Source of the DNA: Woeseiaceae bacterium
GTDB taxonomy: Bacteria; Pseudomonadota; Gammaproteobacteria; Steroidobacterales; Woeseiaceae
Assembly (NCBI GenBank): GCA_028280615.1
Contig: JANQLK010000051.1
Span: 29,615 to 93,614, forward strand
DNA length: 64,000 nucleotides
Direction: 5' to 3'
The notes beneath the pieces were generated by a model. It saw only the letters and a program-made list of their open reading frames with translations, was not told where the DNA came from and ran no database searches. Position 1 is the first letter of the stretch. Each line of letters opens with the position of its first letter. The position numbers and the translations under genes are program-made. Of the stretch, positions 1 through 7,972 are shown one piece after another.

Positions 1-892
1 CGGCCGGTGCCGTCGTGTACAGGATGGCGATGAACAACAGCGCGTAGCCGGCGGAAATACGCGCGTCGCGCACCCGCCGCACCGTAAAAAAACGAACGAT
101 CACGTGTGGCAGGCCGGCGGTACCGACCATGAGGGCCATCGTGATACAGAAAACGTCGATCGTGCTCTTGGTGCCGGAAGTGTACTGGTCGAAGCCGAGC
201 GACGTGACGATATCGTCGAGCTTATCGAGCAGCGGCGTACCCCCGCCCACGACCTCGCTGCCGAAAGCCAGCTGCGGCAGCGGCTGCCCCGTGATCTGGA
301 TCGCAATGAAGACCGCGGGCACCGTATAGGCGAAGATCAGAACGCAATACTGGGCAACCTGGGTGTAGGTTATGCCTTTCATTCCGCCGAGCACCGCATA
401 GATGAAGACGATCGTCATGCCGACGACCAGACCCAAGTCCACGCTGACCTCGAGGAAGCGTGAGAAAACGATTCCGACGCCGCGCATCTGCCCGGCCACG
501 TAGGTGAAGGAGATGAATATCAGGCAAATGACGGCGACGATGCGCGCCGCCCTGGAATAGTAGCGCTCCGCGATGAACTCGGGCACGGTGAACTTGCCGA
601 ACTTGCGAAGATACGGCGCCAGCAACAGCGCCAGCAGCACGTAACCGCCCGTCCATCCCATGAGATAGACCGAGCCGTCGTAGCCGACCAGCGCGATGAT
701 GCCGGCCATCGAGATGAACGATGCCGCGCTCATCCAGTCGGCCGCGGTGGCCATGCCGTTCGCCACGGGGGAAACGCCCTTGCCCGCGATGTAGAAATCC
801 CCGGTCGAGTGGGCGCGCGACCAGATCGCGATGCCGACGTACAGCGCGAAGCTCATGCCCACCACGAAATACGTCAGTAACTTGAGACTCAC
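1..892 (-). CDS. Sodium:solute symporter, SSS family (cut by window edge)
   Basis: This is the N-terminal 297 codons of an inner-membrane sodium/solute symporter; the C-terminus lies off the left edge. The translation is strongly hydrophobic, with several membrane segments and SSS-like stretches such as [13 protein letters not shown] and [16 protein letters not shown]. It starts with GTG at 892, which overlaps the stop codon of the upstream DUF4212 gene by one base, so the two are translationally coupled. The DUF4212 partner is the known small subunit of the VC_2705-type SSS subfamily, which is associated with acetate or other short organic acids. The substrate cannot be read from the sequence. 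Confidence 0.88.
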   Translation of the reverse strand, partial: MSLKLLTYFVVGMSFALYVGIAIWSRAHSTGDFYIAGKGVSPVANGMATAADWMSAASFISMAGIIALVGYDGSVYLMGWTGGYVLLALLLAPYLRKFGKFTVPEFIAERYYSRAARIVAVICLIFISFTYVAGQMRGVGIVFSRFLEVSVDLGLVVGMTIVFIYAVLGGMKGITYTQVAQYCVLIFAYTVPAVFIAIQITGQPLPQLAFGSEVVGGGTPLLDKLDDIVTSLGFDQYTSGTKSTIDVFCITMALMVGTAGLPHVIVRFFTVRRVRDARISAGYALLFIAILYTTAPA

Positions 893-1149
893 TAGTCTTC
901 GTGCACGTCGAAGCGGCGGTCGAGCCGGTTCATTCGCCAGGCGTAAAAGAAGATCAATGCGACGAATACGTAGATCGAACCCTGCTGTGCAAACCAGAAT
1001 CCGAGCTTGAAGCCGCCGAGCCGCACCTGGTTGAGTTCATCGACGAGAAGCACACCGAATCCGTAGGAACAAACGAACCAGATCGTCAGGCACAGGCCGA
1101 CGAGCCTGAGGTTGGCGCGCCAGTAGGCGAGGCGGTTGGAAGGATGCAT
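892..1149 (-). CDS. DUF4212 small subunit of sodium/substrate symporter
   Basis: An 85-residue protein with two predicted membrane helices (about residues 14-36 and 49-69) and the characteristic [13 protein letters not shown] start and [20 protein letters not shown] second helix. This family (DUF4212) is found directly upstream of SSS symporters and is considered their small subunit. The ATG at 1149 is chosen because it follows a G-rich Shine-Dalgarno stretch and matches the family N-terminus; an earlier in-frame start at 1200 would add a non-family extension. Its TAG stop shares a base with the GTG of the symporter. Confidence 0.88.
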   Translation of the reverse strand: MHPSNRLAYWRANLRLVGLCLTIWFVCSYGFGVLLVDELNQVRLGGFKLGFWFAQQGSIYVFVALIFFYAWRMNRLDRRFDVHED

Positions 1150-1173
1150 CGAACCCCCGGGGATGGCCCTCGT

Positions 1174-1203
1174 TTGTGACGCATCAATGTAACAAAGCAT
1201 AAT
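1174..1203 (+). promoter_or_regulatory. Candidate sigma-70 promoter of the dehalogenase gene
   Basis: TTGTGA (1174-1179) and CATAAT (1198-1203) are separated by 18 bp. Transcription from here would give a leader of about 20 nt ending in the AAGGAG ribosome-binding site of the gene at 1232. This is a pattern match by eye only. The 82-bp interval must also hold the start signals of the divergent DUF4212/symporter operon, for which I see no convincing boxes. Confidence 0.4.
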
Positions 1204-1231
1204 CCAAGAATCAGCCGCGTAAGGAGTCCCG

Positions 1232-2116
1232 ATGCAGACCGCCGCCGAACTCGAGAAGAAATTCCTAAGTGTGAACGGCAGGCGGATGGCCTACGTCGAA
1301 GCTGGCAGCGGCGAGCCGATCCTTTTCCAGCACGGCAACCCGACCTCGTCCTACCTGTGGCGGAACATCATGCCGGCGCTCGCCGACCGCGGTCGCTGCA
1401 TCGCCGTCGACCTGATCGGAATGGGCGACTCCGACAAACTCGACGACTCCGGCCCCGGGCGCTATCGATTCGTGGAGCAGCGCGAGCACCTTTTCGCGGC
1501 CTGGGATCTGCTCGATCTGGGCGACCGCGTAACACTCGTACTGCACGACTGGGGCTCGGCGCTCGGCTTCGACTGGGCCCGCCGGCACGCGGACCGGGTT
1601 GCCGGGATTGCCTACATGGAGGGCATTGTGACGCCGATGGACTGGCACGACTGGCCCGAGGCGGCGCGCACGATATTCGAGGGCTTCCGCTCCGAGGCCG
1701 GCGAATCCATGGTCCTCGACAAGAACCTGTTCGTGGAGCGGGTCCTGCCCGGCTCCGTGCTGCGCGAACTCACCGAGGCCGATATGGACGAGTATCGGCG
1801 CCCGTTTCGCGACCCGGGCGAAGGCCGGCGGCCGACACTGTCCTGGCCGCGCGAGATACCGATCGGCGGCGAGCCGGCCGATGTCGTTGAGATCGTCACG
1901 CAATACGCCGACTGGCTGAGCACGTCGAACGTGCCGAAACTGTTCGTCAACGCGGATCCCGGGGCCATCCTGACCGGTCGTCAGCGCGAGTTTTGCCGTC
2001 GGTTTCCGAACCAGCGCGAGGTGACCGTGGCAGGCCTGCACTTCATTCAGGAAGACTCGCCTGAAGAAATCGCAGCCGCGATCGCGAGCTGGTACGACGA
2101 GTGTGTGCGGCGTTGA
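1232..2116 (+). CDS. dhaA: Haloalkane dehalogenase (alpha/beta hydrolase, HLD-II type)
   Basis: A 294-residue alpha/beta hydrolase that would cleave carbon-halogen bonds in haloalkanes to give alcohol and halide. The whole catalytic pentad of the HLD-II group can be placed: Asn36 in [10 protein letters not shown], nucleophile Asp106 and halide-binding Trp107 in [10 protein letters not shown], acid Glu130 in YMEG, and base His270 in [10 protein letters not shown]. These positions are very close to the Rhodococcus DhaA numbering. There is no signal peptide, so the enzyme is cytoplasmic. The start has AAGGAG seven bases upstream. It is monocistronic and divergent from the symporter pair. Native substrates of marine HLDs are often unknown. 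Confidence 0.9.
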   Translation: MQTAAELEKKFLSVNGRRMAYVEAGSGEPILFQHGNPTSSYLWRNIMPALADRGRCIAVDLIGMGDSDKLDDSGPGRYRFVEQREHLFAAWDLLDLGDRVTLVLHDWGSALGFDWARRHADRVAGIAYMEGIVTPMDWHDWPEAARTIFEGFRSEAGESMVLDKNLFVERVLPGSVLRELTEADMDEYRRPFRDPGEGRRPTLSWPREIPIGGEPADVVEIVTQYADWLSTSNVPKLFVNADPGAILTGRQREFCRRFPNQREVTVAGLHFIQEDSPEEIAAAIASWYDECVRR

Positions 2117-2156
2117 CCAGGAACGGCCGGGGCGAGGAAACACGGGCAAAAAGAAA

Positions 2157-2178
2157 GGCGGTTCCTTGCGGAACCGCC
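2157..2178 (-). terminator. Rho-independent terminator (minus strand)
   Basis: A perfect 9-bp stem, GGCGGTTCC (2157-2165) paired with GGAACCGCC (2170-2178), around a TTGC loop. On the minus strand it is followed by TTTCTTTTT, making a good intrinsic terminator for leftward transcripts. On the plus strand it has no T-run but could still act weakly for the dehalogenase gene that ends at 2116. It lies about 220 nt beyond the end of the minus-strand gene at 2398, leaving a long structured trailer or an independent RNA. Confidence 0.75.
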
Positions 2179-2397
2179 CCGTTACCGACGTGTTGTACGC
2201 GGTATCTGGCCCCCTGAGTCCCCCGCCAGTCCGTACCCGAAGGTGTCTTTCTTCCGATCGGTCGTCTGGAGTTGTTGCTCACAGGCGACGAATCGTCGTA
2301 CAGGAAGTTCTCAGAACTCCCCCGGTTTGTCAATCTTTTGGACTCGTCTAAAACCGAATTGGACGAGACCCTCCAAATGTGTTGCAAAATAGCCACA
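2179..2397 (-). other. Structured non-coding stretch: candidate sRNA or long 3' trailer
   Basis: No convincing reading frame occupies these 219 bases. Read on the minus strand it contains a series of inverted repeats: CTCGTC/GACGAG, AGTTCT/AGAACT, CGACG/CGTCG, and a larger hairpin with CTGGC/GCCAG arms nested in GTACGG/CCGCGTAC. It ends in the strong terminator at 2157-2178. A TTGACA box occurs near 2326-2331 on that strand, but I see no good -10 at the right spacing. It could be a processed 3' UTR of the fumarylacetoacetate hydrolase-family mRNA or a separate small RNA. It does not match 6S, 4.5S, tmRNA or RNase P sequences that I know. Confidence 0.35.
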
Positions 2398-3249
2398 TCA
2401 TGAAGCGGCCTCGCCGACGATTGGGTTTTCGAGACAGCCCACGGGGCCCAGGTCGACTTCCAGCCTGTCGCCGGGCCGGAGCCACACCGGTGGTTTCCGC
2501 GCGGCGCCGACGCCGGGCGGCGTGCCCGTTGCGATGATGTCGCCAGGCTCAAGCACCGTAAACGTCGAGCAATAGGCGATGAGCGCCGCAACGTCGAACA
2601 TCATGTCCGCGGCGCTGCCCTCCTGCATGACCACGCCGTTGAGCCGCGTTCGGACGGGAATCCCGGCCACGTCGGGAACTTCGTCGATGGTTACGATCGC
2701 GGGCCCCATCGAGCCGCTGCGATCGAAATTCTTGCCGGCCGTGAACTGCGACGTGTGGCGCTGCCAGTCGCGCACGGAGCCGTCCATGAAGGCCGAGTAG
2801 CCCGCAACGACAGCCATCGCGGCACCGCGCGTGACATGGCGGGCCCGTCGACCGATGACGACGGCGAGCTCGCCCTCGAAATCGAACTGCCCGGACGCCT
2901 GCGGGGCCACAATAGGCTTCGAGTGGGCAACCAGGCTGTCCGCGAAACGCACGAACATCATCGGATAGTCGGGCACCTCGTTGCCGAGTTCCTCGGCGTG
3001 TGAGCGGTAGTTGCGGCCGACGCAGAGGATTTTGCCCGGGTTTGGCACCGGCAGCAGGAAGTCGACCTCGCTAGTGTCGATCGCCGCCGGCTCGACCGCG
3101 GCGGCGAGCTCGCCGAGCACGTCGCCCGCGATGACGCTCTTGAGGTCCGGGTAGCGGGCGCGGAAGTCGGCGCCGGCGGGATGCACGCCGTCCTCCGTGA
3201 GAACGCCGTACCCGGGCTCGCCGCGATGCTCGAAGCTCAGTGCTTTCAG
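2398..3249 (-). CDS. Fumarylacetoacetate hydrolase family protein, probable CTG start
   Basis: An FAH-fold enzyme, a metal-dependent hydrolase or decarboxylase of acylpyruvate-type compounds in aromatic or sugar-acid breakdown. The FAH core is clear: KILCVGRNYRSHAEELGNE, then the metal ligands in FDFEGELAVVIG, GYSAFMDGSVRDWQ and IIATGTPPGVG. The first canonical start is GTG at 3186 (262 aa), but in-frame sequence upstream reads LSFEHRGEPGYGVLTEDGV, which is the usual family N-terminus. The frame reaches CTG at 3249 with AAGG eight bases before it, and no ATG, GTG or TTG lies between. I therefore extend it to 283 residues. The catalysed reaction is not determined. Confidence 0.82.
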   Translation of the reverse strand: MKALSFEHRGEPGYGVLTEDGVHPAGADFRARYPDLKSVIAGDVLGELAAAVEPAAIDTSEVDFLLPVPNPGKILCVGRNYRSHAEELGNEVPDYPMMFVRFADSLVAHSKPIVAPQASGQFDFEGELAVVIGRRARHVTRGAAMAVVAGYSAFMDGSVRDWQRHTSQFTAGKNFDRSGSMGPAIVTIDEVPDVAGIPVRTRLNGVVMQEGSAADMMFDVAALIAYCSTFTVLEPGDIIATGTPPGVGAARKPPVWLRPGDRLEVDLGPVGCLENPIVGEAAS

Positions 3250-3298
3250 TGTATTTGCCTTACACTTGGCGGACTGTTCATGTTACCGCAGGTGTCTC

Positions 3299-4960
3299 TT
3301 GAAGCGCTCGATTATCCTCTCTACGTGTTGCGTGGCCCTGGGCCTCGCAGCCGCGGCCGCGACGGCGGACACGGTCATCCATAACATCACGGGCTACACG
3401 TCTTCCGGCGACGGAATCGTGGAGTTCTCGGCGCTGGCCTTCGACGACGCCGGCCGGGTGCTCGCGACCGGCGACGACGCGCTCGTCGAGCGCTACGACG
3501 ATGCCGCAAGCATCGACGGCGGTGGACGTGTCATGCTGCCCGGACTCGTCGATGCGCACGCACACCTGTCCAGCCAGGGATTCCTCGAGATCAGCCTCGA
3601 TCTCGCCGGCACGCCGTCGCTCGAAGAAGCCGTCGCCGGGATTCGGGCGTTCGCGGCCGACAATCCGCGCCGCGCCTGGCTGACCGGCCGCGGCTGGAAC
3701 CAGGTGCTGTGGCCGGTCAAGGCATTCCCGACCGCGGCCGACATCGATGCCGTCGTGAGCGATCGGCCCGTCTGGCTCAGGCGCATCGACGGTCACGCCG
3801 CCTGGGCCAACAGCAGGGCAATGGAGATCGCGGGCATCGACGACGATACGCCCGACCCGATCGGCGGCAGGATTCTGCGCGACGACAACGGCAAAGCAAC
3901 CGGCGTCTTTATCGACAAGGCAATGGGACTCGTCGAGCGGCACGTTCCCAAGCCCACGAAGGAGGATATCCGGCAGGCCTACCTTGTCGCGATCGACTCG
4001 CTGACGGCGCTCGGCATGACCGGGATGCACGATGCGGGGATCAGCGTCACCGACGCCGAAGTCCTGCTCGCGATGGCCGACAACGACGAGCTCGATATGC
4101 GGGTCTACGCGATGATCAGCGACGCCGGCGAGAACCTCGACGCCATCGCGGAGCCGATCGTCGCCTACGGCAAGGACCGGCTCGACATTCGCTCGGTCAA
4201 ACTCTACTCCGACGGCGCGCTCGGCAGCCGCGGCGCCGCGATGCTAGAGCCCTACTCCGACGACACCGAGAACCGCGGCCTGCCGTTCTGGACACAGGAC
4301 GAACTCGACGGCTTCGTCGAGAAGGCCAACGGCATGGGGTTCCAGGTCGGCATTCATGCGATCGGCGACCTCGGTAACCGCATGGCGCTGGATTCTTTCG
4401 AGCGCGCCCAGGGCGGCAAGCCGTCCCCCTTGAGAAATCGCGTCGAACACGCGCAGATCATCGCCCCCGGCGACATCCCGCGCTTCGCCGAACTCGGCGT
4501 CATCGCCTCGATGCAGCCGATTCATGCGACCAGCGACAAGAACATGGCCGAAGACCGGATCGGACCGGAACGCATCAAGGGCGGCTATGCGTGGCGGCGA
4601 TTGCTCGATACGGGCGCCGTGATCTCGGCAGGCTCCGACTTCCCGGTCGAGCTGCCGAACCCGTTTCTCGGCCTGTACGCGGCCGTCACGCGCACGGACC
4701 GCGACGGCGAGCCCGCCGGCGGCTGGTATCCGGACCAGGCGCTGACGCGCGCCGAGGCCCTGCACGCATTTACGCTCGGCGCCGCCTACGGCGCGCTCCG
4801 GGAAGATCGTCTCGGCAGCCTCGAACCCGGCAAGTGGGCCGACTTCATCATCGTCGATCGCGACTACTTCGAGATACCGGCGTCACAGATCGACGACATC
4901 CGGGTCCTCGAGACCTGGGTCGGCGGCGAGCGCGTCTACGACGCGGCAGACGCGGATTAA
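3299..4960 (+). CDS. Exported amidohydrolase, YtcJ-like (Amidohydro_3)
   Basis: A metal-dependent amidohydrolase of about 553 residues. Visible motifs are the HxH pair at His87/His89 in PGLVDAHAHLSS, GMHDAGI, KLYSDGALGSRG, the HAIGDLGNR histidine, and the late metal Asp in ISAGSDFPVE. TTG at 3299 is chosen because it begins a clean signal peptide (MKRSIILSTC, a hydrophobic core, ATA cleavage region near 23). An ATG at 3197 would add 34 residues overlapping the divergent gene. The enzyme is therefore probably periplasmic, acting on N-acyl or amide compounds of unknown identity. The glyoxalase II gene follows after three bases. Confidence 0.85.
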   Translation: MKRSIILSTCCVALGLAAAAATADTVIHNITGYTSSGDGIVEFSALAFDDAGRVLATGDDALVERYDDAASIDGGGRVMLPGLVDAHAHLSSQGFLEISLDLAGTPSLEEAVAGIRAFAADNPRRAWLTGRGWNQVLWPVKAFPTAADIDAVVSDRPVWLRRIDGHAAWANSRAMEIAGIDDDTPDPIGGRILRDDNGKATGVFIDKAMGLVERHVPKPTKEDIRQAYLVAIDSLTALGMTGMHDAGISVTDAEVLLAMADNDELDMRVYAMISDAGENLDAIAEPIVAYGKDRLDIRSVKLYSDGALGSRGAAMLEPYSDDTENRGLPFWTQDELDGFVEKANGMGFQVGIHAIGDLGNRMALDSFERAQGGKPSPLRNRVEHAQIIAPGDIPRFAELGVIASMQPIHATSDKNMAEDRIGPERIKGGYAWRRLLDTGAVISAGSDFPVELPNPFLGLYAAVTRTDRDGEPAGGWYPDQALTRAEALHAFTLGAAYGALREDRLGSLEPGKWADFIIVDRDYFEIPASQIDDIRVLETWVGGERVYDAADAD

Positions 4961-4963
4961 GCC

Positions 4964-5755
4964 ATGCTCGTCGAGCAGATCTGGACCGGCAACGCGCTCA
5001 GGAACTTCAACTACCTGGTTGCCTGCCCCGAAACCGGCGAGGCGCTCGCCATCGATCCGCTCGAGTTCGATCGCTGCCTTGCGGTCGCCAATGACCGCGG
5101 CTACACGATCACCCAGATCCTCAACACGCACGAGCATCGCGATCACATCGGCGGCAACTCAGGCATGGTCAAGGCGACGGGTGCCAAGCTCATCGCGCAC
5201 AAAAACGCGAAGAATCGCATTCGCAATATAGACCGCGGCGTCGGCGCGAGCGACGTCATCAAGGTCGGCAAGACCGTCGAGTTCGAATGCCTCGACACGC
5301 CTGGGCACACGATGAGCCACATCTGCCTGCTGTCACACACCGACCAGCCGGCGCTGTTCAGCGGCGACACGCTGTTCAACGCGGGCGCGGGCAATTGCCA
5401 CAACGGCGGGCACCCCGAGGAACTCTACGAGACTTTCGAGAATCAGCTCTCGAAGCTCGACGACGACACGCTGATCTACCCGGGCCACGACTACCTCGTC
5501 AATAACCTCCAGTTCACGCTGGACCGCGAGCCGGACAACGACGACGCACGCGATATGCTGACCCGCCTCGCAAACCACGATCCGGCCAACGCGCCTGTCA
5601 CGACGCTCGCCGACGAACGAAGGATCAACACGTTCTTCCGCCTAGACAGCTCCGGCGTCATCGCGACGCTTACGCGCGAGTTCCCGGAGATCGGGGATGC
5701 ACCGAATGCCCGCACGGTGTTTCTCAAGCTCAGGGAGTTGCGTAACAGCTGGTGA
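4964..5755 (+). CDS. gloB: Hydroxyacylglutathione hydrolase (glyoxalase II)
   Basis: A 263-residue metallo-beta-lactamase-fold hydrolase that splits S-lactoylglutathione into lactate and glutathione in methylglyoxal detoxification. The dinuclear metal motif THEHRDH is at 55-61, followed by TPGHTMSH, the bridging Asp in FSGDTLF and the C-terminal metal His in YPGHDY. The C-terminal glyoxalase II substrate domain ends in VFLKLRELRNSW. It has no signal peptide. It follows the exported amidohydrolase by three bases and is probably coupled to it. A diverged copy of its last 23 codons occurs at 7854-7922, about 2.1 kb downstream. Confidence 0.93.
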   Translation: MLVEQIWTGNALRNFNYLVACPETGEALAIDPLEFDRCLAVANDRGYTITQILNTHEHRDHIGGNSGMVKATGAKLIAHKNAKNRIRNIDRGVGASDVIKVGKTVEFECLDTPGHTMSHICLLSHTDQPALFSGDTLFNAGAGNCHNGGHPEELYETFENQLSKLDDDTLIYPGHDYLVNNLQFTLDREPDNDDARDMLTRLANHDPANAPVTTLADERRINTFFRLDSSGVIATLTREFPEIGDAPNARTVFLKLRELRNSW

Positions 5756-5929
5756 GGCGTGCGCCGGGCGGAACCATATCTCCGGCAATACACTACATGC
5801 GAAACCTAAAGTGAATTCTAGAAACGTTTCAGCGGTAACGTGAGTTTCCGCTATCCCCGGAACCGGTCGTTTTGAGGCTGCTGTAATTAGCTGGCCAGGC
5901 AGCCGCAGAGTGTGTCTCGAAAGAAAAAG

Positions 5930-6802
5930 TCAGCCTGCAAATTCGTAGCGCAGGTTACTTAGGCGACCACGCCAGTAAGACCGAAGTCCATCTGGCAACT
6001 CCCAAAAGACTTCTCCCCGAACGGGTACGACCATCCCGCTATGTTGCTCATACTGATCAAAACGGCCGATCCATGGTGTCCGAACGGTATCGCCACTCAC
6101 CAGACGCAATCGATCCATTTTGATGGACTCAATCAGTCCTTGATCGTCAAAATGAAAATCACCAGTAAACGTGCACGCCCCATCCGTAAACGTTGCTTTT
6201 GCGGATCGCTCATCGATACCTTCCCAGTGGACATGTTCTCCGGGCAACAACATCGTCGGATACCAGGCAGCTTCCGCGAAAAAGCGCATTAGCTCGCCTT
6301 CGGCTGCTTCCGGCGTTCCTCTGAATTCCGCGACCTTGAAGAAGCCCAAGAGCCTGGCGAAAAGGATGCCTTCGCCCGCGACATACGCGTCACAGACATG
6401 AGCGGCAATTCCAGGCGCTATGTGGATCCGGGCATCCCAAATGAATCCGAGACGCCAGGTCGAAACGTCCTGCGTCGCTCGGAACGGTTTCCAACTCTCC
6501 TTTGGGCTTGCACCACTTCCAAGACCCATATCGAAAAAGCCGAATTGCTCAACGCGCACACTGGAAATTTTCGCTTGCCCATCATTCAGCACGATGCGGA
6601 AATAGCGCTGTACTGGCCTTGGCAACCCAACCAGTTGTTTGAAATCGACGGTCTTCTGGGCTTCAGCCGCTCCAGATGCGGAGATCATGGAGTTGTAAAG
6701 CCGTGCGATATCCGATCTCCAACGCCATTCGCCCAAGGCCGTGACACCCACGATCAGGACCACCAAAGCGATCAAGATCCAAAAGACGTTGAACACGATC
6801 AA
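5930..6802 (-). CDS. DUF6544 (formerly DUF6920) membrane-anchored protein
   Basis: A protein of about 290 residues with one N-terminal membrane helix followed by a soluble domain. The family pattern is evident: LPRPVQRYFRIVL, then GFIWDARIHIAPG, AEAAWYPTMLLPGEHVHW, a TPWIGRF segment and a final GLRSYWRGRLSNLRYEF. I recognise this as DUF6544/DUF6920, whose function is unknown. An in-frame TTG at 6820 is the longest option; I prefer TTG at 6802, which has AAGGA four bases upstream, and GTG at 6796 is also possible. It sits in the accessory region, with the 87-bp repeat just upstream, and its codon usage looks more AT-tolerant than the flanks. Confidence 0.75.
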   Translation of the reverse strand: MIVFNVFWILIALVVLIVGVTALGEWRWRSDIARLYNSMISASGAAEAQKTVDFKQLVGLPRPVQRYFRIVLNDGQAKISSVRVEQFGFFDMGLGSGASPKESWKPFRATQDVSTWRLGFIWDARIHIAPGIAAHVCDAYVAGEGILFARLLGFFKVAEFRGTPEAAEGELMRFFAEAAWYPTMLLPGEHVHWEGIDERSAKATFTDGACTFTGDFHFDDQGLIESIKMDRLRLVSGDTVRTPWIGRFDQYEQHSGMVVPVRGEVFWELPDGLRSYWRGRLSNLRYEFAG

Positions 6803-6874
6803 ACAGTCCTTAACAGGCAATAGCCTCGTGGGTCAGAAATAGGCCAGATGAGTCCTTTCATAAATCCGCCTTGC

Positions 6875-6961
6875 GTCAACACCAGCCGCCCAACTGATAC
6901 TGCGCCGAAGGGCTGCCGTGCAAAGTATACCGGCCGGTCAACGATGTTCACGTGGTAACGT
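6875..6961 (-). repeat. 87-bp dispersed repeat, copy 1
   Basis: These 87 bases align without gaps to 12486-12572, with about ten mismatches. A shared core reads GCAAAGTATACCGGCCGGTC (20 nt shown), and the minus-strand right end carries GTTGGGCGGCTGG. In both places the repeat lies between two minus-strand genes, after the stop of one and just before the start of the next. It contains no reading frame common to both copies. Origin and function are unknown. A short block resembling one end occurs near 5824-5841. Confidence 0.7.
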
Positions 6962-7007
6962 GCCGGCCAGGCGACCGCAACCGGCCGGAAGCAGCCAGTC
7001 GTTGACG

Positions 7008-7664
7008 CTAGCAGACTATCTGACTTGCGTGGAGAACGCGGACTTCGTCCGGCGCAAGGAGCACTTGCACGGAAACGCCGGAACATTCCCCCGACATGTA
7101 TCGAACGGCGTAGACCGGCCCATGTTCGATATCGAAGCGAAGGTCAATTTCACTTAGCTTGGCTCTCGATGCCACGGTCTCCTTCGATTCGGTCAAACTC
7201 AGACGCTCTTGCGCCGATTGGACAATGTGGCTCTGCTCGGCCTTGATTCGCTCGAGTGTCGCAATGTCCAGCAGTGTCCGAAGGACGATGGCAGACTCCG
7301 GATCGACTTGGTCGCATCGCTGAAACCAGAATCGGTATTGCGGCCTGGTCGAGTCGTCGAATTTCCAAGACCACGTTTGTCCTTCGGACAATTCGCCCGC
7401 GATCCATGCGTAAGGGGCAATGCAGTAATCATGTGTACTTGCCGGGTGAAAGACCACTAGCCCTTGTGCTTTGGCCTTGCCATTCCAGGCTACGGCGCCT
7501 GATTCGATATACCAAACGTCGCGGCCCGATACTCGCGATGCATAGCCCTCAAGCTCCGTTTTGTCGGGATCGTCCAGGACTATTCGATCCGTCGCGCTGA
7601 CCGGCGCGACGTCAAGAGCAAGTAGCAATGCCAGGAGCGCTGCTTTTTGAGGCGAGGAAGTCAC
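7008..7664 (-). CDS. Exported protein of unknown function
   Basis: I do not recognise this protein of about 218 residues. With GTG at 7664 it starts MTSSPQKAALLALLLALDVA, a good signal peptide that could be cut near PVSA/TD. TTG at 7685 is an alternative, and the in-frame sequence further upstream (NPKRTLVLLAAG) also looks like a signal sequence but lacks a standard start codon. The mature part holds aromatic-rich segments (YIESGAVAWNG, WIAGELSEGQTWSWKF, RPQYRFWFQRC) and a helical stretch around ERIKAEQSHIVQSAQERLS. Paired cysteines suggest a periplasmic fold. The 87-bp repeat follows its stop. Confidence 0.6.
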   Translation of the reverse strand: MTSSPQKAALLALLLALDVAPVSATDRIVLDDPDKTELEGYASRVSGRDVWYIESGAVAWNGKAKAQGLVVFHPASTHDYCIAPYAWIAGELSEGQTWSWKFDDSTRPQYRFWFQRCDQVDPESAIVLRTLLDIATLERIKAEQSHIVQSAQERLSLTESKETVASRAKLSEIDLRFDIEHGPVYAVRYMSGECSGVSVQVLLAPDEVRVLHASQIVC

Positions 7665-7769
7665 GAATAGGATGCCTGCGGCCAATAATACGAGTGTCCG
7701 CTTTGGGTTGCGGATTCAATCGGTGGTTGCAACACCTAAGCTCAGACTATAGAGCAGGAGGTGTCGTTG

Positions 7770-7922
7770 ATGAAGCAGAGAGCGAGGATCTAGCACACAC
7801 AGTCGCAGATTGCTCAGATGTGGGATTGCTGGCGAGAAGGCGTCTCGCTGAACGAGATCGGTGACGACCCCGACCCTGAAACCGTGTTCCTCAAGCTCCG
7901 GGAGCTGCGCAACAGCTGGTAA
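7770..7922 (+). pseudogene. Relic: IS30-like transposase N-terminus joined in frame to a gloB 3' end
   Basis: ATG at 7770 is preceded by AGGAGG at ideal distance and reads MKQRARI, a TAG stop, then HTQSQIAQMWDCWREGVSLN EIG. This resembles the N-terminus of IS30-family transposases (typically MxQRxRIYYTxxQ..MWDRWxxGxSLxxI), with a Tyr codon mutated to stop. In the same frame, without a break, it continues DPETVFLKLRELRNSW and stops, matching the glyoxalase II C-terminus at 5755. Against gloB the last 23 codons differ mostly at synonymous positions, so the source was a diverged coding copy and not a recent duplication. This fits an IS30 insertion in a second gloB followed by deletion. Confidence 0.6.
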
Positions 7923-7972
7923 ACGCGCCATGGCAGTGGCCTCGCGCCAACCCGTGGCGTAGTCCGCGGACC

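Noticed and set aside
2157..2397. 6S, 4.5S, tmRNA or RNase P RNA
   Set aside because: None of the conserved blocks I know for these RNAs are present on either strand.
5824..5841. Third copy of the 87-bp repeat downstream of gloB
   Set aside because: Only about 18 bases (GTTTC.GCGGTAACGT-like) resemble one end of the repeat; the core around GTATACCGG is missing, so it could be chance.
6888..6894. Integron attC site in the 87-bp repeat
   Set aside because: The minus strand has GTTGGGC, which fits the GTTRRRY core, but the matching RYYYAAC at the other end and the palindromic arms are absent in both copies, and no integrase is seen.
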